Source: Sulfobacillus acidophilus DSM 10332 (GTDB lineage Bacteria; Bacillota; Sulfobacillia; Sulfobacillales; Sulfobacillaceae). From it: a stretch of DNA of 64,000 nucleotides. Both the position numbers and the translations under genes were made by a program. Below are positions 47,571-56,342 of the stretch, piece by piece. Numbering within the stretch: position 1 is the stretch's first letter; each line of letters starts with the position of its first letter. The stretch lies in contig CP003179.1 in NCBI GenBank assembly GCA_000237975.1, positions 2,820,270 to 2,884,269 on the forward strand, read 5' to 3'. The notes under the pieces were generated by a model. The model made no database searches. It was not told the DNA's origin and was given only the letters and a program-made list of their open reading frames with translations.

Positions 47571-48146
47571 ATGTGGGACAATTGGATTACCGAACCGCTC
47601 ATCCTCGGGGTTTCCCCCGATTGGCCGGAGGATTTTGATCGGGACCTCCGGCAACATCCCTTGGTGCACGTTAAGATGGTCACCACCCCGCCTCAAGTGC
47701 CCTGGACCTGGTTTCCCCGGCACCTACGGCATATCGGTTTAGCGTCGCCTGATGCCCCCGACGTCTATCGTGTTTGGTTTTGGGGGGTGCCGAAGGGACA
47801 GGAAGAAGGGGCTTTTGAAGAGGCCGTGTTGGCCTTGGGCCGCCATCGACGGCAATTGCCGCTACCCATCGCCGACCAAGTCCGTCGTCTCACCACGCCC
47901 CTGACGCTAGCCATTCTCACCACTCCCGGCTGACCGCGTTGTGCCCAAGCCGTGCGCTGGGCTCAAGAAATGGCCTGGGTGGCGCCGGATGTCACCGTGC
48001 ATACCGTCATGCTGGATGAAGTCCCGGAATTGACCGGCACGTTAGAGATTCAAACGGTCCCGGTCATGTTTTTCAACCATGTTCGAACCGACGGCCCTCT
48101 CAACGAGTGGATGATGGCGGCCCGGCTTAATGCGCTAAACCCATAG
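47571..48146 (+). CDS. Thioredoxin-fold protein, probable selenoprotein with UxxC motif (in-frame TGA at residue 121)
   Basis: A 191-residue frame if the TGA at 47931-47933 is read through. The N-terminal 115 residues look like a degenerate thioredoxin fold; the second fold has LAILTTPG-U-PRCAQAVRWA, giving U-P-R-C in place of CxxC, and TVPVMFFN with the cis-proline. The two-fold layout resembles the AhpF N-terminal domain or protein disulfide oxidoreductases, which reduce peroxiredoxins. A hairpin follows the TGA at SECIS distance. ATG at 47571 follows AGAAGGAT. The last 20 bases overlap the convergent transporter gene. Alternative: a broken gene. Confidence 0.83.
47931..47933 (+). other. 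In-frame TGA, probable selenocysteine codon (Sec121)
   Basis: This TGA takes the first cysteine position of the CxxC active site (TTPG-x-PRC) of a thioredoxin-like domain; the frame continues for 70 codons to a normal TAG. Confidence 0.82.
47943..47962 (+). promoter_or_regulatory. SECIS-like hairpin in the thioredoxin-fold mRNA
   Basis: GCCCA-A-GC (47943-47950) pairs with GCTGGGC (47956-47962) with one bulged A and a loop CGTGC, which has a G in its first two bases. The loop is 17 bases after the TGA, at the short end of the known bacterial SECIS range. Confidence 0.6.
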
Positions 48147-49005
48147 CGCTTGGCCGGGGTCGACCGGATAACCACGCCCCGGCCAGCACAATCACCCCGC
48201 CGATAATCTGGTTCAGGGCGAGTTGTTCATGCAACAGGCCGACCCCGAGCACCACCGTCCAAAGGGGCAACAGATTCATGGTCGGTGCCGACCGGGAAGC
48301 GCCCACCCGGCGGACTCCTAAGTTCCACAGCCAATAGGCAACCACGGAGGGGCCCGTGCTGACATAGATCAGGGCGCCCCATCCCACCGCCGATAGATGT
48401 CCGCCCGAGGGGGACGATCCCACCCAACTCAATAGCCAGTTGGGAATAACCGACATCACCGCCGCCCCGGTGGTCAGTTCCAACGGATCACCCGCCACCC
48501 GCTTGCCGACGACGGTGTAAAAAGCCCACGCCCAAGCGGCCAGCACGAGCAGCACGTCGCCGGTGATCAAGTGAGCGGACCAATTCGCCCGTTTTGTCTC
48601 GACTAAGATCACGACGCCCAAAACCGCTAATAGCACACCCGCCCACGTCGATCTGTCGGGCGTCTCTTTGAGAAGCCATAAACTCAATAACACAATCATG
48701 ACCGGGTTGAGTCCCGAAATGAGGCCCGCCTGTACCGCCGGCAATCGAGCCAACCCCAAGTACGTCAAACTCGAGAAGAGCACCATCCCCAAAAGGCCTA
48801 AGAGAAAGTATACCGCCCAGTGACTCCGCCATCTCAGGGTTTTCCCCCCTGCCCGCAAAATGCCCCATAAAAGGACGGCCGAAATGGTCCAGCGGATCGC
48901 ATTGAGTTCCAACGGATCCATCTGACGCGCCAACACGCGTCCGGCAACGTAATTGCCGCTCCATAAAAGAGTGGCACTTATTAAAAAGAGAAAACCACGA
49001 CGCAC
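48127..49005 (-). CDS. EamA/DMT-family transporter
   Basis: A 292-residue membrane protein with ten hydrophobic segments in two EamA repeats (for example SATLLWSGNYVAGRVLA and GVLLAVLGVVILVE). Such proteins export amino acids or other metabolites; the substrate is unknown. GTG at 49005 follows GGGGAGGA. It converges on the selenoprotein gene with a 20-base overlap. Confidence 0.85.
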   Translation of the reverse strand: MRRGFLFLISATLLWSGNYVAGRVLARQMDPLELNAIRWTISAVLLWGILRAGGKTLRWRSHWAVYFLLGLLGMVLFSSLTYLGLARLPAVQAGLISGLNPVMIVLLSLWLLKETPDRSTWAGVLLAVLGVVILVETKRANWSAHLITGDVLLVLAAWAWAFYTVVGKRVAGDPLELTTGAAVMSVIPNWLLSWVGSSPSGGHLSAVGWGALIYVSTGPSVVAYWLWNLGVRRVGASRSAPTMNLLPLWTVVLGVGLLHEQLALNQIIGGVIVLAGAWLSGRPRPSAMGLAH

Positions 49006-49074
49006 GTTTTGTCCTCCCCACGATTGCATAGTGTCGAGAGCTAGGAGCCATCATATCACTGGAGGCTTCGTCGC

Positions 49075-49944
49075 ATGCATATACCGATTAATTTATGGAA
49101 CCCGACCAGCGGACTTCCCATCCCCTGGGTTCTTCTCACGGCTTGGCTTTTAGGCATGCTTCACGGTATTACGCCCGACGAGCATACCTGGCCGATTACG
49201 TTTTCCTACGCCATTGGGTCCTACTCCCGCCGAGGCGGTTTAATGGCCGGATTATCCTTTTCCTTGGCCTTTACGGTGCAGCGCGGGATCGCTTCCGAAC
49301 TCGCCTATTTGGCCCTCGCCCGTTGGATGGAGAACCCGCACATTGATGCCGTCGTCTATGTCATTGTCGGAATTGCCATGGCGGCGGCCGGATTTTATAT
49401 CCGAACCCGAGGGGCGGTAATTCACTTACATGGACTGGAAACCCATCGCCATGATTACGACGAACTCAGAGAAATCCCGCCCCAACTGGCGATGGTGCAC
49501 GGATTTTTGGCCGGATGGGGATTCGGATCATTCGCCCTCATCCTTTATACGGTCTTGGCCCCGTCGATGCATAGTGCCTGGTGGGGCTGGGCACCCGGGG
49601 TCATGTTCGGTCTCGGCACGACCTTAGTCCAAGCGTTGGCCGGCATGCTGTTCGGTCACTGGATGACACGGCTGGGGTTTTCCGCCGGAACGATTCGGCG
49701 CATTGCCCAGTCCACCGCCGGAACCACTCTCTGGTGGGGAGGGTGGGCGTTTGTGACGGCCGGTACCGTCAGTTTGATTCGACCGGCGTGGACCTCTTGG
49801 GCTATCGTCACCCCCCTCAAAATTCATAATCTCCATACTCTGGGCATCGGGTTTGTGTTGGTGACGTTTACCGTCCTGATTGTCGGCTTCGGTAGCCTCT
49901 GGCGGGCCGTAAAATGGGCCAAGCACCGTCCGGTGCGCTCCTAA
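49075..49944 (+). CDS. Membrane protein resembling NicO/UreH-type metal transporters
   Basis: A 289-residue protein with about six to seven transmembrane segments. LLGMLHGITPDEHTWPITFSYAIG resembles the His/Asp-containing first motif of nickel/cobalt transporters (HxxxxDHxxA type), and a His-rich loop HLHGLETHRHDYDE lies mid-protein. Metal export or import is inferred, and the specific metal is unknown. ATG at 49075 follows GGAGG. Its stop overlaps the convergent PsiE gene by 4 bases. Confidence 0.65.
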   Translation: MHIPINLWNPTSGLPIPWVLLTAWLLGMLHGITPDEHTWPITFSYAIGSYSRRGGLMAGLSFSLAFTVQRGIASELAYLALARWMENPHIDAVVYVIVGIAMAAAGFYIRTRGAVIHLHGLETHRHDYDELREIPPQLAMVHGFLAGWGFGSFALILYTVLAPSMHSAWWGWAPGVMFGLGTTLVQALAGMLFGHWMTRLGFSAGTIRRIAQSTAGTTLWWGGWAFVTAGTVSLIRPAWTSWAIVTPLKIHNLHTLGIGFVLVTFTVLIVGFGSLWRAVKWAKHRPVRS

Positions 49945-50420
49945 AATCCGTCTTCTTTCGGACTAATTTTTAAGGCGACACTTAGGACCAGTACCACCAG
50001 CGTCGTAATGCCCAAATCCCAGAGGTAGCCGGAGGCCAAAATTTCGTGGCCGGTGGCCGCTTGGGCGGTAATGACCAAGATCCGGCGAATGGCGGCAATG
50101 ATGCCGACGACTAAAAAGGGTTGATGACGAAATTGGTGGGTTCGGACAAACAGCAACAGCGTGTGCAACAACTCGGCCAACATCAGCACCAACAGGAAAT
50201 GATCCAGGGTGGTGGCGACCAATGAGCTCACCGAATGCCAATCGGCGTGAATGATGGTGTCTATCATGACATAGAGTGCCGCAATGAAAAAGAACAGCGA
50301 CAATAAAACGTAAATGACGTCTTCCAAAATTCCCAACACACCGACTAAAGCTTGCCGAAATTTCGTTCGAATCCAGATCGATTGCAGCATATCCACCCCA
50401 TGGTCAGGCGCCTTGGGCAT
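49941..50420 (-). CDS. PsiE-family membrane protein
   Basis: A 159-residue protein with four transmembrane segments, matching the phosphate-starvation-inducible PsiE family in length and layout (DVIYVLLSLFFFIAALYVMID; RHQPFLVVGIIAAIRRILVIT). Its molecular role is not known. ATG at 50420 follows GAAGGGGGGA; the frame is open upstream to 50543. Confidence 0.78.
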   Translation of the reverse strand: MPKAPDHGVDMLQSIWIRTKFRQALVGVLGILEDVIYVLLSLFFFIAALYVMIDTIIHADWHSVSSLVATTLDHFLLVLMLAELLHTLLLFVRTHQFRHQPFLVVGIIAAIRRILVITAQAATGHEILASGYLWDLGITTLVVLVLSVALKISPKEDGF

Positions 50421-50652
50421 AAAATCCCCCCTTCGCGACACACCTGTCTGAGGAGACTTTATGCCAGCATGAACCGGTTTATTTTGGTTATTGATGTATG
50501 CCTTCTCAGTATAACACGCTTGTCCGGTTCGGCTGCCGTTCACGTTTTCCGTGAGGGGGCCTAGTAATTTCGAGACTGCCGACGAATGGGAAAGGCGTGT
50601 TACAATACCCCTGAGGGCGTATGATGTCCGGCAAACGAAAGGAGTGGCAACG

Positions 50653-51657
50653 ATGAACGATCGCTATCAGCGGCCACTTCATGATTTACGGATTTCGGTG
50701 ATTGACCGATGCAATTTCCGTTGCGTCTATTGCATGCCCAAAGAAGTCTATGGTCAAGCCTTTCAGTTTTTACCGCGGGCCGAACTCTTGACATTCGAGG
50801 AAATCACCCGCATCGCCACGGTCTTTGCTCGGCTGGGAGTGAAAAAAATTCGCCTAACCGGCGGGGAGCCCTTAATTCGGCGGGACATTGAGCACCTGGT
50901 GGCCCAATTGGCCGCCATTCCCGGCATCGACGACATTGCGATGACGACCAACGGGTCGCTTTTGACGTTGGAAAAAGCCACCCAATTACGCGCGGCCGGG
51001 TTAAAGCGCATCACCGTGAGTTTGGATGCGCTCGATGAGACCATTTTTCAAGCCATTAACGATGTGGGTTACCCGGCGGCTCGAGTACTCCAGGCCATTG
51101 ACCATGCGGCGGCCGCGGGGTTAAACCCGGTCAAGGTTAATATGGTCGTCAAGCGCGGGGTCAACGAGAGCCAGATCATTCCAATGGCGGAATATTTTCG
51201 AGGGACCGGGCATGTCCTGCGATTTATCGAGTACATGGACGTCGGAACCTTAAATGGATGGCGGCTGGACGATGTGGTATCGGCGGAGGAAATCCTGACG
51301 GTCATCGATCGCCAATTTCCGCTGGAACCGCTCCCTCCACGCCAGCCCGGCGAGGTTGCCCGCCGTTTTCGGTATCGCGACGGTCGTGGAGAAATCGGTC
51401 TGATCGCCTCGGTCACCCAGCCCTTTTGCCGTCACTGTAACCGCGCTCGGCTTGCGGCCGACGGGCAGTTATACACCTGCCTTTTTAATGGAACGGGGCA
51501 TGATCTGAAAGCCCTGGTCCGCTCGGGAGCGTCCGATGAAGAATTGGCGGACACGATTCGGCAGATTTGGACCGTCCGTCAAGACCGGTACTCCGAACTC
51601 CGAACCCAAGAGACTCGAAACCTGCCTAAAGTGGAAATGTTCCGCATGGGAGGCTAA
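50653..51657 (+). CDS. moaA: GTP 3',8-cyclase MoaA
   Basis: First step of molybdenum cofactor synthesis from GTP. The 334-residue radical SAM protein has CX3CX2C at Cys20, Cys24 and Cys27 (DRCNFRCVYCMP), LTGGEPLIRRD, and the C-terminal cluster FCRHCNRARLAADGQLYTC. ATG at 50653 follows AAAGGAG; the frame is open to 50551. The C-terminal Gly-Gly (RMGG) needed for activity is present. folE follows 36 bp later; the two share GTP as substrate. Confidence 0.94.
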   Translation: MNDRYQRPLHDLRISVIDRCNFRCVYCMPKEVYGQAFQFLPRAELLTFEEITRIATVFARLGVKKIRLTGGEPLIRRDIEHLVAQLAAIPGIDDIAMTTNGSLLTLEKATQLRAAGLKRITVSLDALDETIFQAINDVGYPAARVLQAIDHAAAAGLNPVKVNMVVKRGVNESQIIPMAEYFRGTGHVLRFIEYMDVGTLNGWRLDDVVSAEEILTVIDRQFPLEPLPPRQPGEVARRFRYRDGRGEIGLIASVTQPFCRHCNRARLAADGQLYTCLFNGTGHDLKALVRSGASDEELADTIRQIWTVRQDRYSELRTQETRNLPKVEMFRMGG

Positions 51658-51693
51658 CCGAGTCATTTTATCCTAGAGAGAAGGAACAGCCTG

Positions 51694-52347
51694 ATGCAAA
51701 CATCCGAACCTCCGCGGAATATTATCAACGCCAGTGATTTAGACGCCTGGGAAGAATCCGTTGATCCCCAGAGCACCGGCCCCATCGACACGGTCAAAAT
51801 TCAAACCGCGGTCCGTATGATTTTGGAAGCCATAGGGGAAAACCCCGACCGGGAAGGACTGGTGGAAACCCCCGCCCGCGTCGCACGGATGTATCAAGAA
51901 ATTTTTCAGGGGCTCTATCAAAATCCGCATGACGTGTTGGCGACCCGTTTTCATGTCAAGCAGGCGGATCTTGTACTCGTGAAGGACATCCCTTTTTATT
52001 CGGCGTGTGAGCACCATTTGTTGCCCTTTTTCGGGGTAGCTCACATCGCGTACCTGCCGGAGGCGGGAGAAGTCACCGGGTTATCCAAACTGGCGCGGTT
52101 GGTGGACATTTTTGCCAAAAGGCCCCAAGTGCAAGAGCGGATGACCGAAGATATCGCCCAAGCCTTAAATGACGAATTGGGCGCGCAAGGAGTCGTCGTG
52201 ATGGTGGAAGCCGAGCACCTCTGCATGGCCATGCGCGGCGTTAAAAAGCCGGGCAGCCGAACTCTTACGATTGCCGCCCGGGGCCTCTATGAAACCGAAG
52301 AAGCCAAGCGCCGCGAGGTCATTGACCTGATGCGCCGTTCGTTATGA
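51694..52347 (+). CDS. folE: GTP cyclohydrolase I
   Basis: Opens GTP to dihydroneopterin triphosphate for folate synthesis. The 217-residue protein has [19 protein letters not shown], the zinc site [13 protein letters not shown], and [17 protein letters not shown]. The first 40 residues are an acidic leader longer than usual. ATG at 51694 follows GAGAAGGAA. Its stop overlaps the convergent TPR gene by 6 bases. Confidence 0.95.
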   Translation: MQTSEPPRNIINASDLDAWEESVDPQSTGPIDTVKIQTAVRMILEAIGENPDREGLVETPARVARMYQEIFQGLYQNPHDVLATRFHVKQADLVLVKDIPFYSACEHHLLPFFGVAHIAYLPEAGEVTGLSKLARLVDIFAKRPQVQERMTEDIAQALNDELGAQGVVVMVEAEHLCMAMRGVKKPGSRTLTIAARGLYETEEAKRREVIDLMRRSL

Positions 52348-52824
52348 CCGATCGCGCCAGTGGTCGCGATAATAGGCGAGGGTCGCTCGGTAAGGTTCCA
52401 GCGTCTCGTCGGCGGCGGTTTTGACAATGACCTCCAACAATTCCCCAAACGCGTCGCCATAGTTGTCTAGGGTCCATAACGTCAGCGCATGGAACACCTT
52501 TAACCCCGCATGATGCGGAAACTCCGCTATCCCTCGTTCGAGTACTTGGCGGGATTCGCTATACCGACCCACCACCCGGAGGCTGGACCCCCAACCGAGA
52601 TATGCGTCCGCCAAGTGCATCCGATCGAGCCCGAGCTCAATGGCCCGCTGATAGTACAACACGGCATCCGCTTCTTTATTTTGGTTGTCCAACAGGACCG
52701 CCATCTCCCATAACAGGCGCGGATTGGCGGGATCCTCGGCGAGCCATTGTTGCAGTTGGGCCTGAGCCTCCTCAAAACGCCCCTTGGCTTTTAAGTGCCG
52801 TACCAATGTTAAGTCCGGTTCCAT
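52342..52824 (-). CDS. TPR-repeat protein
   Basis: A 160-residue protein made of about three to four tetratricopeptide repeats ([51 protein letters not shown]), a scaffold for protein contacts. ATG at 52824 follows AAAGGATGGGG; the open frame reaches 52956 but the upstream part is unlike a TPR. Partner unknown. Confidence 0.8.
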   Translation of the reverse strand: MEPDLTLVRHLKAKGRFEEAQAQLQQWLAEDPANPRLLWEMAVLLDNQNKEADAVLYYQRAIELGLDRMHLADAYLGWGSSLRVVGRYSESRQVLERGIAEFPHHAGLKVFHALTLWTLDNYGDAFGELLEVIVKTAADETLEPYRATLAYYRDHWRDRS

Positions 52825-52944
52825 ACCGCCACCCCATCCTTTCTCGCTCTCTTCTTCCATGCTACTAAACCCGGCGACGATGCGCATCGGGGAAAAGGAA
52901 TATTCCTCCAGTCTGCCGCATACCGTGAGGCAGGAGGCGATGAG

Positions 52945-53241
52945 ATGGCACGCCAAGATGTCCCTCGAAATCCGTGGGGAGACGCCTTAAAAGCCGCCAT
53001 TGACGAGCGGCGGCAAGCGGAGGAAGCCTTTCAATGGGCTGATACGGAATACCTCGACTACCACGTCTACCGGCTTTTGGCCGCAGAAGAAAAAATATCT
53101 CTCATCTTAAGGCAAGCCCGGGCGGCGTATGGCATCGGACAACCGGCGGCAATTTTGCCGGCCGCCACCCCTGACCCTACCGAGCCGAATGGGGAATCTT
53201 TTCCCACATCCGTTGGCGACGCCCATCCACCATCCGATTAA
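52945..53241 (+). CDS. Small DUF2508-like protein
   Basis: A 98-residue protein; residues 15-65 resemble DUF2508 (YaaL-like) with EEAFQWADTEYLDYHVYRLLAAEEKISLILRQAR (about 26-60). The Pro-rich tail from about residue 70 lies antisense over the end of asnB (65-base overlap), so the tail may be little constrained. ATG at 52945 follows AGGAGG. Function unknown. Confidence 0.6.
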   Translation: MARQDVPRNPWGDALKAAIDERRQAEEAFQWADTEYLDYHVYRLLAAEEKISLILRQARAAYGIGQPAAILPAATPDPTEPNGESFPTSVGDAHPPSD

Positions 53242-55066
53242 TCCACAGTTCCAACATTAACAGCGCGTAAACTTGCCGCGCCACGGTCGATGTCGGTTGA
53301 CTCCCGAGCCGCTGCAAAAGACCGGTAACGGCATCCGGATTAAACCAGCCGCGGCGGGTCGCTGCGGGGTCGGTCAAAACCTGCCAGGTAAAGTCATAAA
53401 GAGGTTGTTCCGTGAGCAACCGAGTCAACGGGGTCGGAAATCCCCGTTTGGGGCGATAGACGATATCGGCCGGTAAATGGCGTTCAGCCACCCGCCTTAA
53501 CACCCGCTTGTCTTCCCGGCCTTGCCGACGTAACGCCAACGGAATTTTTAGCGCCAAGTTGACCACGTCATGATCACAATACGGCACCCGGATTTCCAAA
53601 TTGTGGTGCATGCCGATGCGATCGGCTTTGACCAGCACATCGTCCGGCAAAAACCACTGCACGTCAAACCCTTGCATAGCCTGTAGCTCCGGCAAATCCC
53701 GAGCTTGGGCCCAGTATTCCCGGATAGGGGCGGTAAGTTCCGTACCCCACGCTTCCGGCACCCCCAACGTCAGCCGTTCGGCCGGACTAAAGGTGAAACC
53801 GACGCCCCGATAGCGTTCCGCTACCGACTGGCCGGCCCGGTTGAGAGCCCCCGTTCCCCGCCATCCGTGGCTTATCCACCATTGGCGAAGGGCCGGCGGT
53901 ATTTTCCGCAGCCGGGCCAAAGCCGCGACTTCCCCATATCCGGCATAACCGCCGAAAATTTCATCGGCTCCTTCCCCCGAGATCATCACCGTCTCGCGTT
54001 CCGCGGCTGCCCGAGCCAACCCGTCTAACGGCAAGACCGTCGGATCGGCCATAGGTTCGTCGAGAATAAACGCCAACTCCCGAATGCGGTCAGGGGTAAT
54101 CTCGGAAGCCACCTCCACCCGATGGATCGTCCACCCCAGTTTTTGAGCCACTTTTTCCGCGAAGCCATATTCGTCATACCCGGGATAGCTGGGCGGAAAG
54201 ACGGCGGAGAACGCTTCCACCGGACCCGTATGCTGAATCGCGGTTAAAGCCGCCAACACGCTGGAATCCAGTCCCCCAGACAAAAAGATGCCCAACGGCA
54301 CGTCAGACGCCAAATGCGAGCCCACGACATCCGTTAATAAGGCTTCCAGCCGGTCAGCCCACAGATCCAATGACCCGTCGGTATCCGGGAGGTCAATCGC
54401 CGGCTGCCAATATCGCCAGCGCTCGCGGCGTCCGTCCGGACGAATCCGCATTACTTCACCCGGGCGCAATTTAGTGACTTGGCGAAACAGCGTCATCGGG
54501 GAAGGCACAAAGCGATACGCCAGATAAGCCGGGATAATGCGCGGATCAACCTCCGGATGGAAATCGTCTAAAGCCAAAAAGGCTTTCAGTTCGGAGGAAA
54601 ACCCTAAGGTTTTGTCGTTATCCCATACGTAAAGCGGCTTTTGCCCAACCCGGTCCCGCGCCAAAATGAGTTCCCGGGTTTGCTGATCCCACAGCGCAAT
54701 CGCAAACATCCCCGAGATTCGTTCTAAAAAATCCACCCCATACTCTTCATAGAGGTGAACCAAAACTTCGCCGTCGGCGTCGCTGTTCAATTGGTGACCG
54801 AGGGCCAGCAGATCGCGTTTGAGTTGGGGATAGTTATAAATTTCCCCGTTAAACACCGCCACGATCATACCGTCTTCCGATCGATAGGGCTGATTTCCGT
54901 GAAGTACATCGCGTATGGCTAACCGCCGCATGCCAAGGCTAATGTGTTGCTCGGCAAAGCGCCCTTCACCGTCTGGCCCGCGATGGCGCAACATATCCAG
55001 CATGCCGTCCAGTTCTTGGGTCAAGCCCCGTTTGTCCCGGTGCCAAAGCCCCACGATGCCGCAAAT
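53177..55066 (-). CDS. asnB: Glutamine-hydrolysing asparagine synthase, probable AUU start
   Basis: Makes asparagine from aspartate, ATP and glutamine. The 629-residue protein has an Ntn glutaminase (CGIVGLW, RHRGPDGEG, FNGEIYNY) and a synthetase domain with the PP-loop FLSGGLDSSVLAAL. The catalytic Cys must be residue 2. ATG at 55072 gives MAIC, with Cys at 4; it also lies only 3 bases after AAGGGG. ATT at 55066 gives MCGIVG with 9-base spacing, so I propose an AUU start. A processed leader is the alternative. The C-terminus overlaps the DUF2508 gene. Confidence 0.9.
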   Translation of the reverse strand: MCGIVGLWHRDKRGLTQELDGMLDMLRHRGPDGEGRFAEQHISLGMRRLAIRDVLHGNQPYRSEDGMIVAVFNGEIYNYPQLKRDLLALGHQLNSDADGEVLVHLYEEYGVDFLERISGMFAIALWDQQTRELILARDRVGQKPLYVWDNDKTLGFSSELKAFLALDDFHPEVDPRIIPAYLAYRFVPSPMTLFRQVTKLRPGEVMRIRPDGRRERWRYWQPAIDLPDTDGSLDLWADRLEALLTDVVGSHLASDVPLGIFLSGGLDSSVLAALTAIQHTGPVEAFSAVFPPSYPGYDEYGFAEKVAQKLGWTIHRVEVASEITPDRIRELAFILDEPMADPTVLPLDGLARAAAERETVMISGEGADEIFGGYAGYGEVAALARLRKIPPALRQWWISHGWRGTGALNRAGQSVAERYRGVGFTFSPAERLTLGVPEAWGTELTAPIREYWAQARDLPELQAMQGFDVQWFLPDDVLVKADRIGMHHNLEIRVPYCDHDVVNLALKIPLALRRQGREDKRVLRRVAERHLPADIVYRPKRGFPTPLTRLLTEQPLYDFTWQVLTDPAATRRGWFNPDAVTGLLQRLGSQPTSTVARQVYALLMLELWINRMVDGRRQRMWEKIPHSAR

Positions 55067-55230
55067 AGCCATCAACCCCTTATGTTCATCAGTGCATTTA
55101 GCATGCCCAGTCTTTTAAACGAAGTAGCCCCTCAAAATCTTGCCGCCGATCACGGTTTTCTTTGCCGGTGCATGCACACGGAACGAAGGGCTAAGCGCTA
55201 CGGCCTAGCCCTCTCGCCCATCCCGCCTCG

Positions 55231-56340
55231 TTAATCGAGGTAATCTTTCAGTTTCTTGCTGCGAGTGGGGTGACGCAGCTTTCGTAAAGCCTTTGCCTCA
55301 ATTTGCCGGATCCGTTCCCGAGTGACGCCAAAGACTTGCCCCACTTCTTCCAACGTCCGCGCCCGACCGTCGGTCAACCCGAATCGCAATCGCAAAACCT
55401 TTTCTTCCCGGTTGGTCAACGTGTCAAGCACCTCTTCCAGCTGTTCTTTTAACAGCTGGTAGCCCGCGGCTTCCGCCGGCGCGGGTGCATCTTCGTCTTC
55501 AATGAAGTCGCCCAAGTGAGAATCCTCTTCCTCACCAATCGGGGTTTCCAGCGATACCGGTTCTTGCGCCACTTTTAATATTTCCCGGACCCGTTCCACC
55601 GTGATCCCCATCTCTTTGGCGATTTCTTCCGGTAACGGTTCCCGCCCATATTCTTGCAACAGCTGCCGTTGCACTCGAATCAACTTGTTAATGGTTTCCA
55701 CCATGTGCACGGGAATCCGTATGGTACGCGCTTGATCGGCGATCGCCCGGGTGATCGCTTGGCGGATCCACCATGTAGCATAGGTACTAAATTTGTAGCC
55801 CTTACGGTAGTCAAACTTCTCGACCGCCTTTATCAGGCCTAAATTGCCCTCTTGAATCAAATCCAAAAACAGCATCCCCCGGCCGACGTAGCGCTTGGCA
55901 ATCGACACCACGAGCCGTAAATTGGCCTCGGCCAGCTTTCGCTTGGCCTCCTCGTCCCCGGCCTCGATCCGTTTGGCCAGTTCCACTTCTTCCTCCGCCG
56001 TTAATAGCGGCACACGACCAATTTCTTTCAAGTACATGCGAACGGGATCATCAATCGCCACCCCATCCGGAATCGCCACATCCCGCACCGGATCCTCCAC
56101 TTCGGGTTCGACGTCTTCCGGTTCGGGTTCGTGATCCGATAAGGCGCCATGCTCACCTACCAGCTCAATGCCCAGTTCGCTAAACTTCTCGTAGATGTTA
56201 TCGATTTGATCGGGGGGAAGATCCACCGACTGCAGGGTGTCGACGATTTCACTATAGGATAGTTTGCCACGCTCCTGTCCACGCCGAATGAGCGCTTTAA
56301 CCTCGTCAATTTGCGGTACCGCATTTTTCCCCTGAGCCAT
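55231..56340 (-). CDS. rpoD: Primary sigma factor RpoD (SigA)
   Basis: Housekeeping sigma factor, 369 residues. Region 1.1 at the N-terminus, region 1.2 ([17 protein letters not shown]), region 2 ([35 protein letters not shown]) and region 4 ([37 protein letters not shown]) are all clear. The gene lies 2 bases after dnaG, the conserved dnaG-rpoD macromolecular synthesis pair. No rpsU is adjacent. Confidence 0.97.
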   Translation of the reverse strand: MAQGKNAVPQIDEVKALIRRGQERGKLSYSEIVDTLQSVDLPPDQIDNIYEKFSELGIELVGEHGALSDHEPEPEDVEPEVEDPVRDVAIPDGVAIDDPVRMYLKEIGRVPLLTAEEEVELAKRIEAGDEEAKRKLAEANLRLVVSIAKRYVGRGMLFLDLIQEGNLGLIKAVEKFDYRKGYKFSTYATWWIRQAITRAIADQARTIRIPVHMVETINKLIRVQRQLLQEYGREPLPEEIAKEMGITVERVREILKVAQEPVSLETPIGEEEDSHLGDFIEDEDAPAPAEAAGYQLLKEQLEEVLDTLTNREEKVLRLRFGLTDGRARTLEEVGQVFGVTRERIRQIEAKALRKLRHPTRSKKLKDYLD

Positions 56341-56342
56341 CC

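Noticed and set aside
47952-48146. Separate small gene starting at 47952
   Set aside because: It is in the same frame as 47571-47933, lacks its own SD site and begins inside the thioredoxin helix after the active site; read-through explains both parts.
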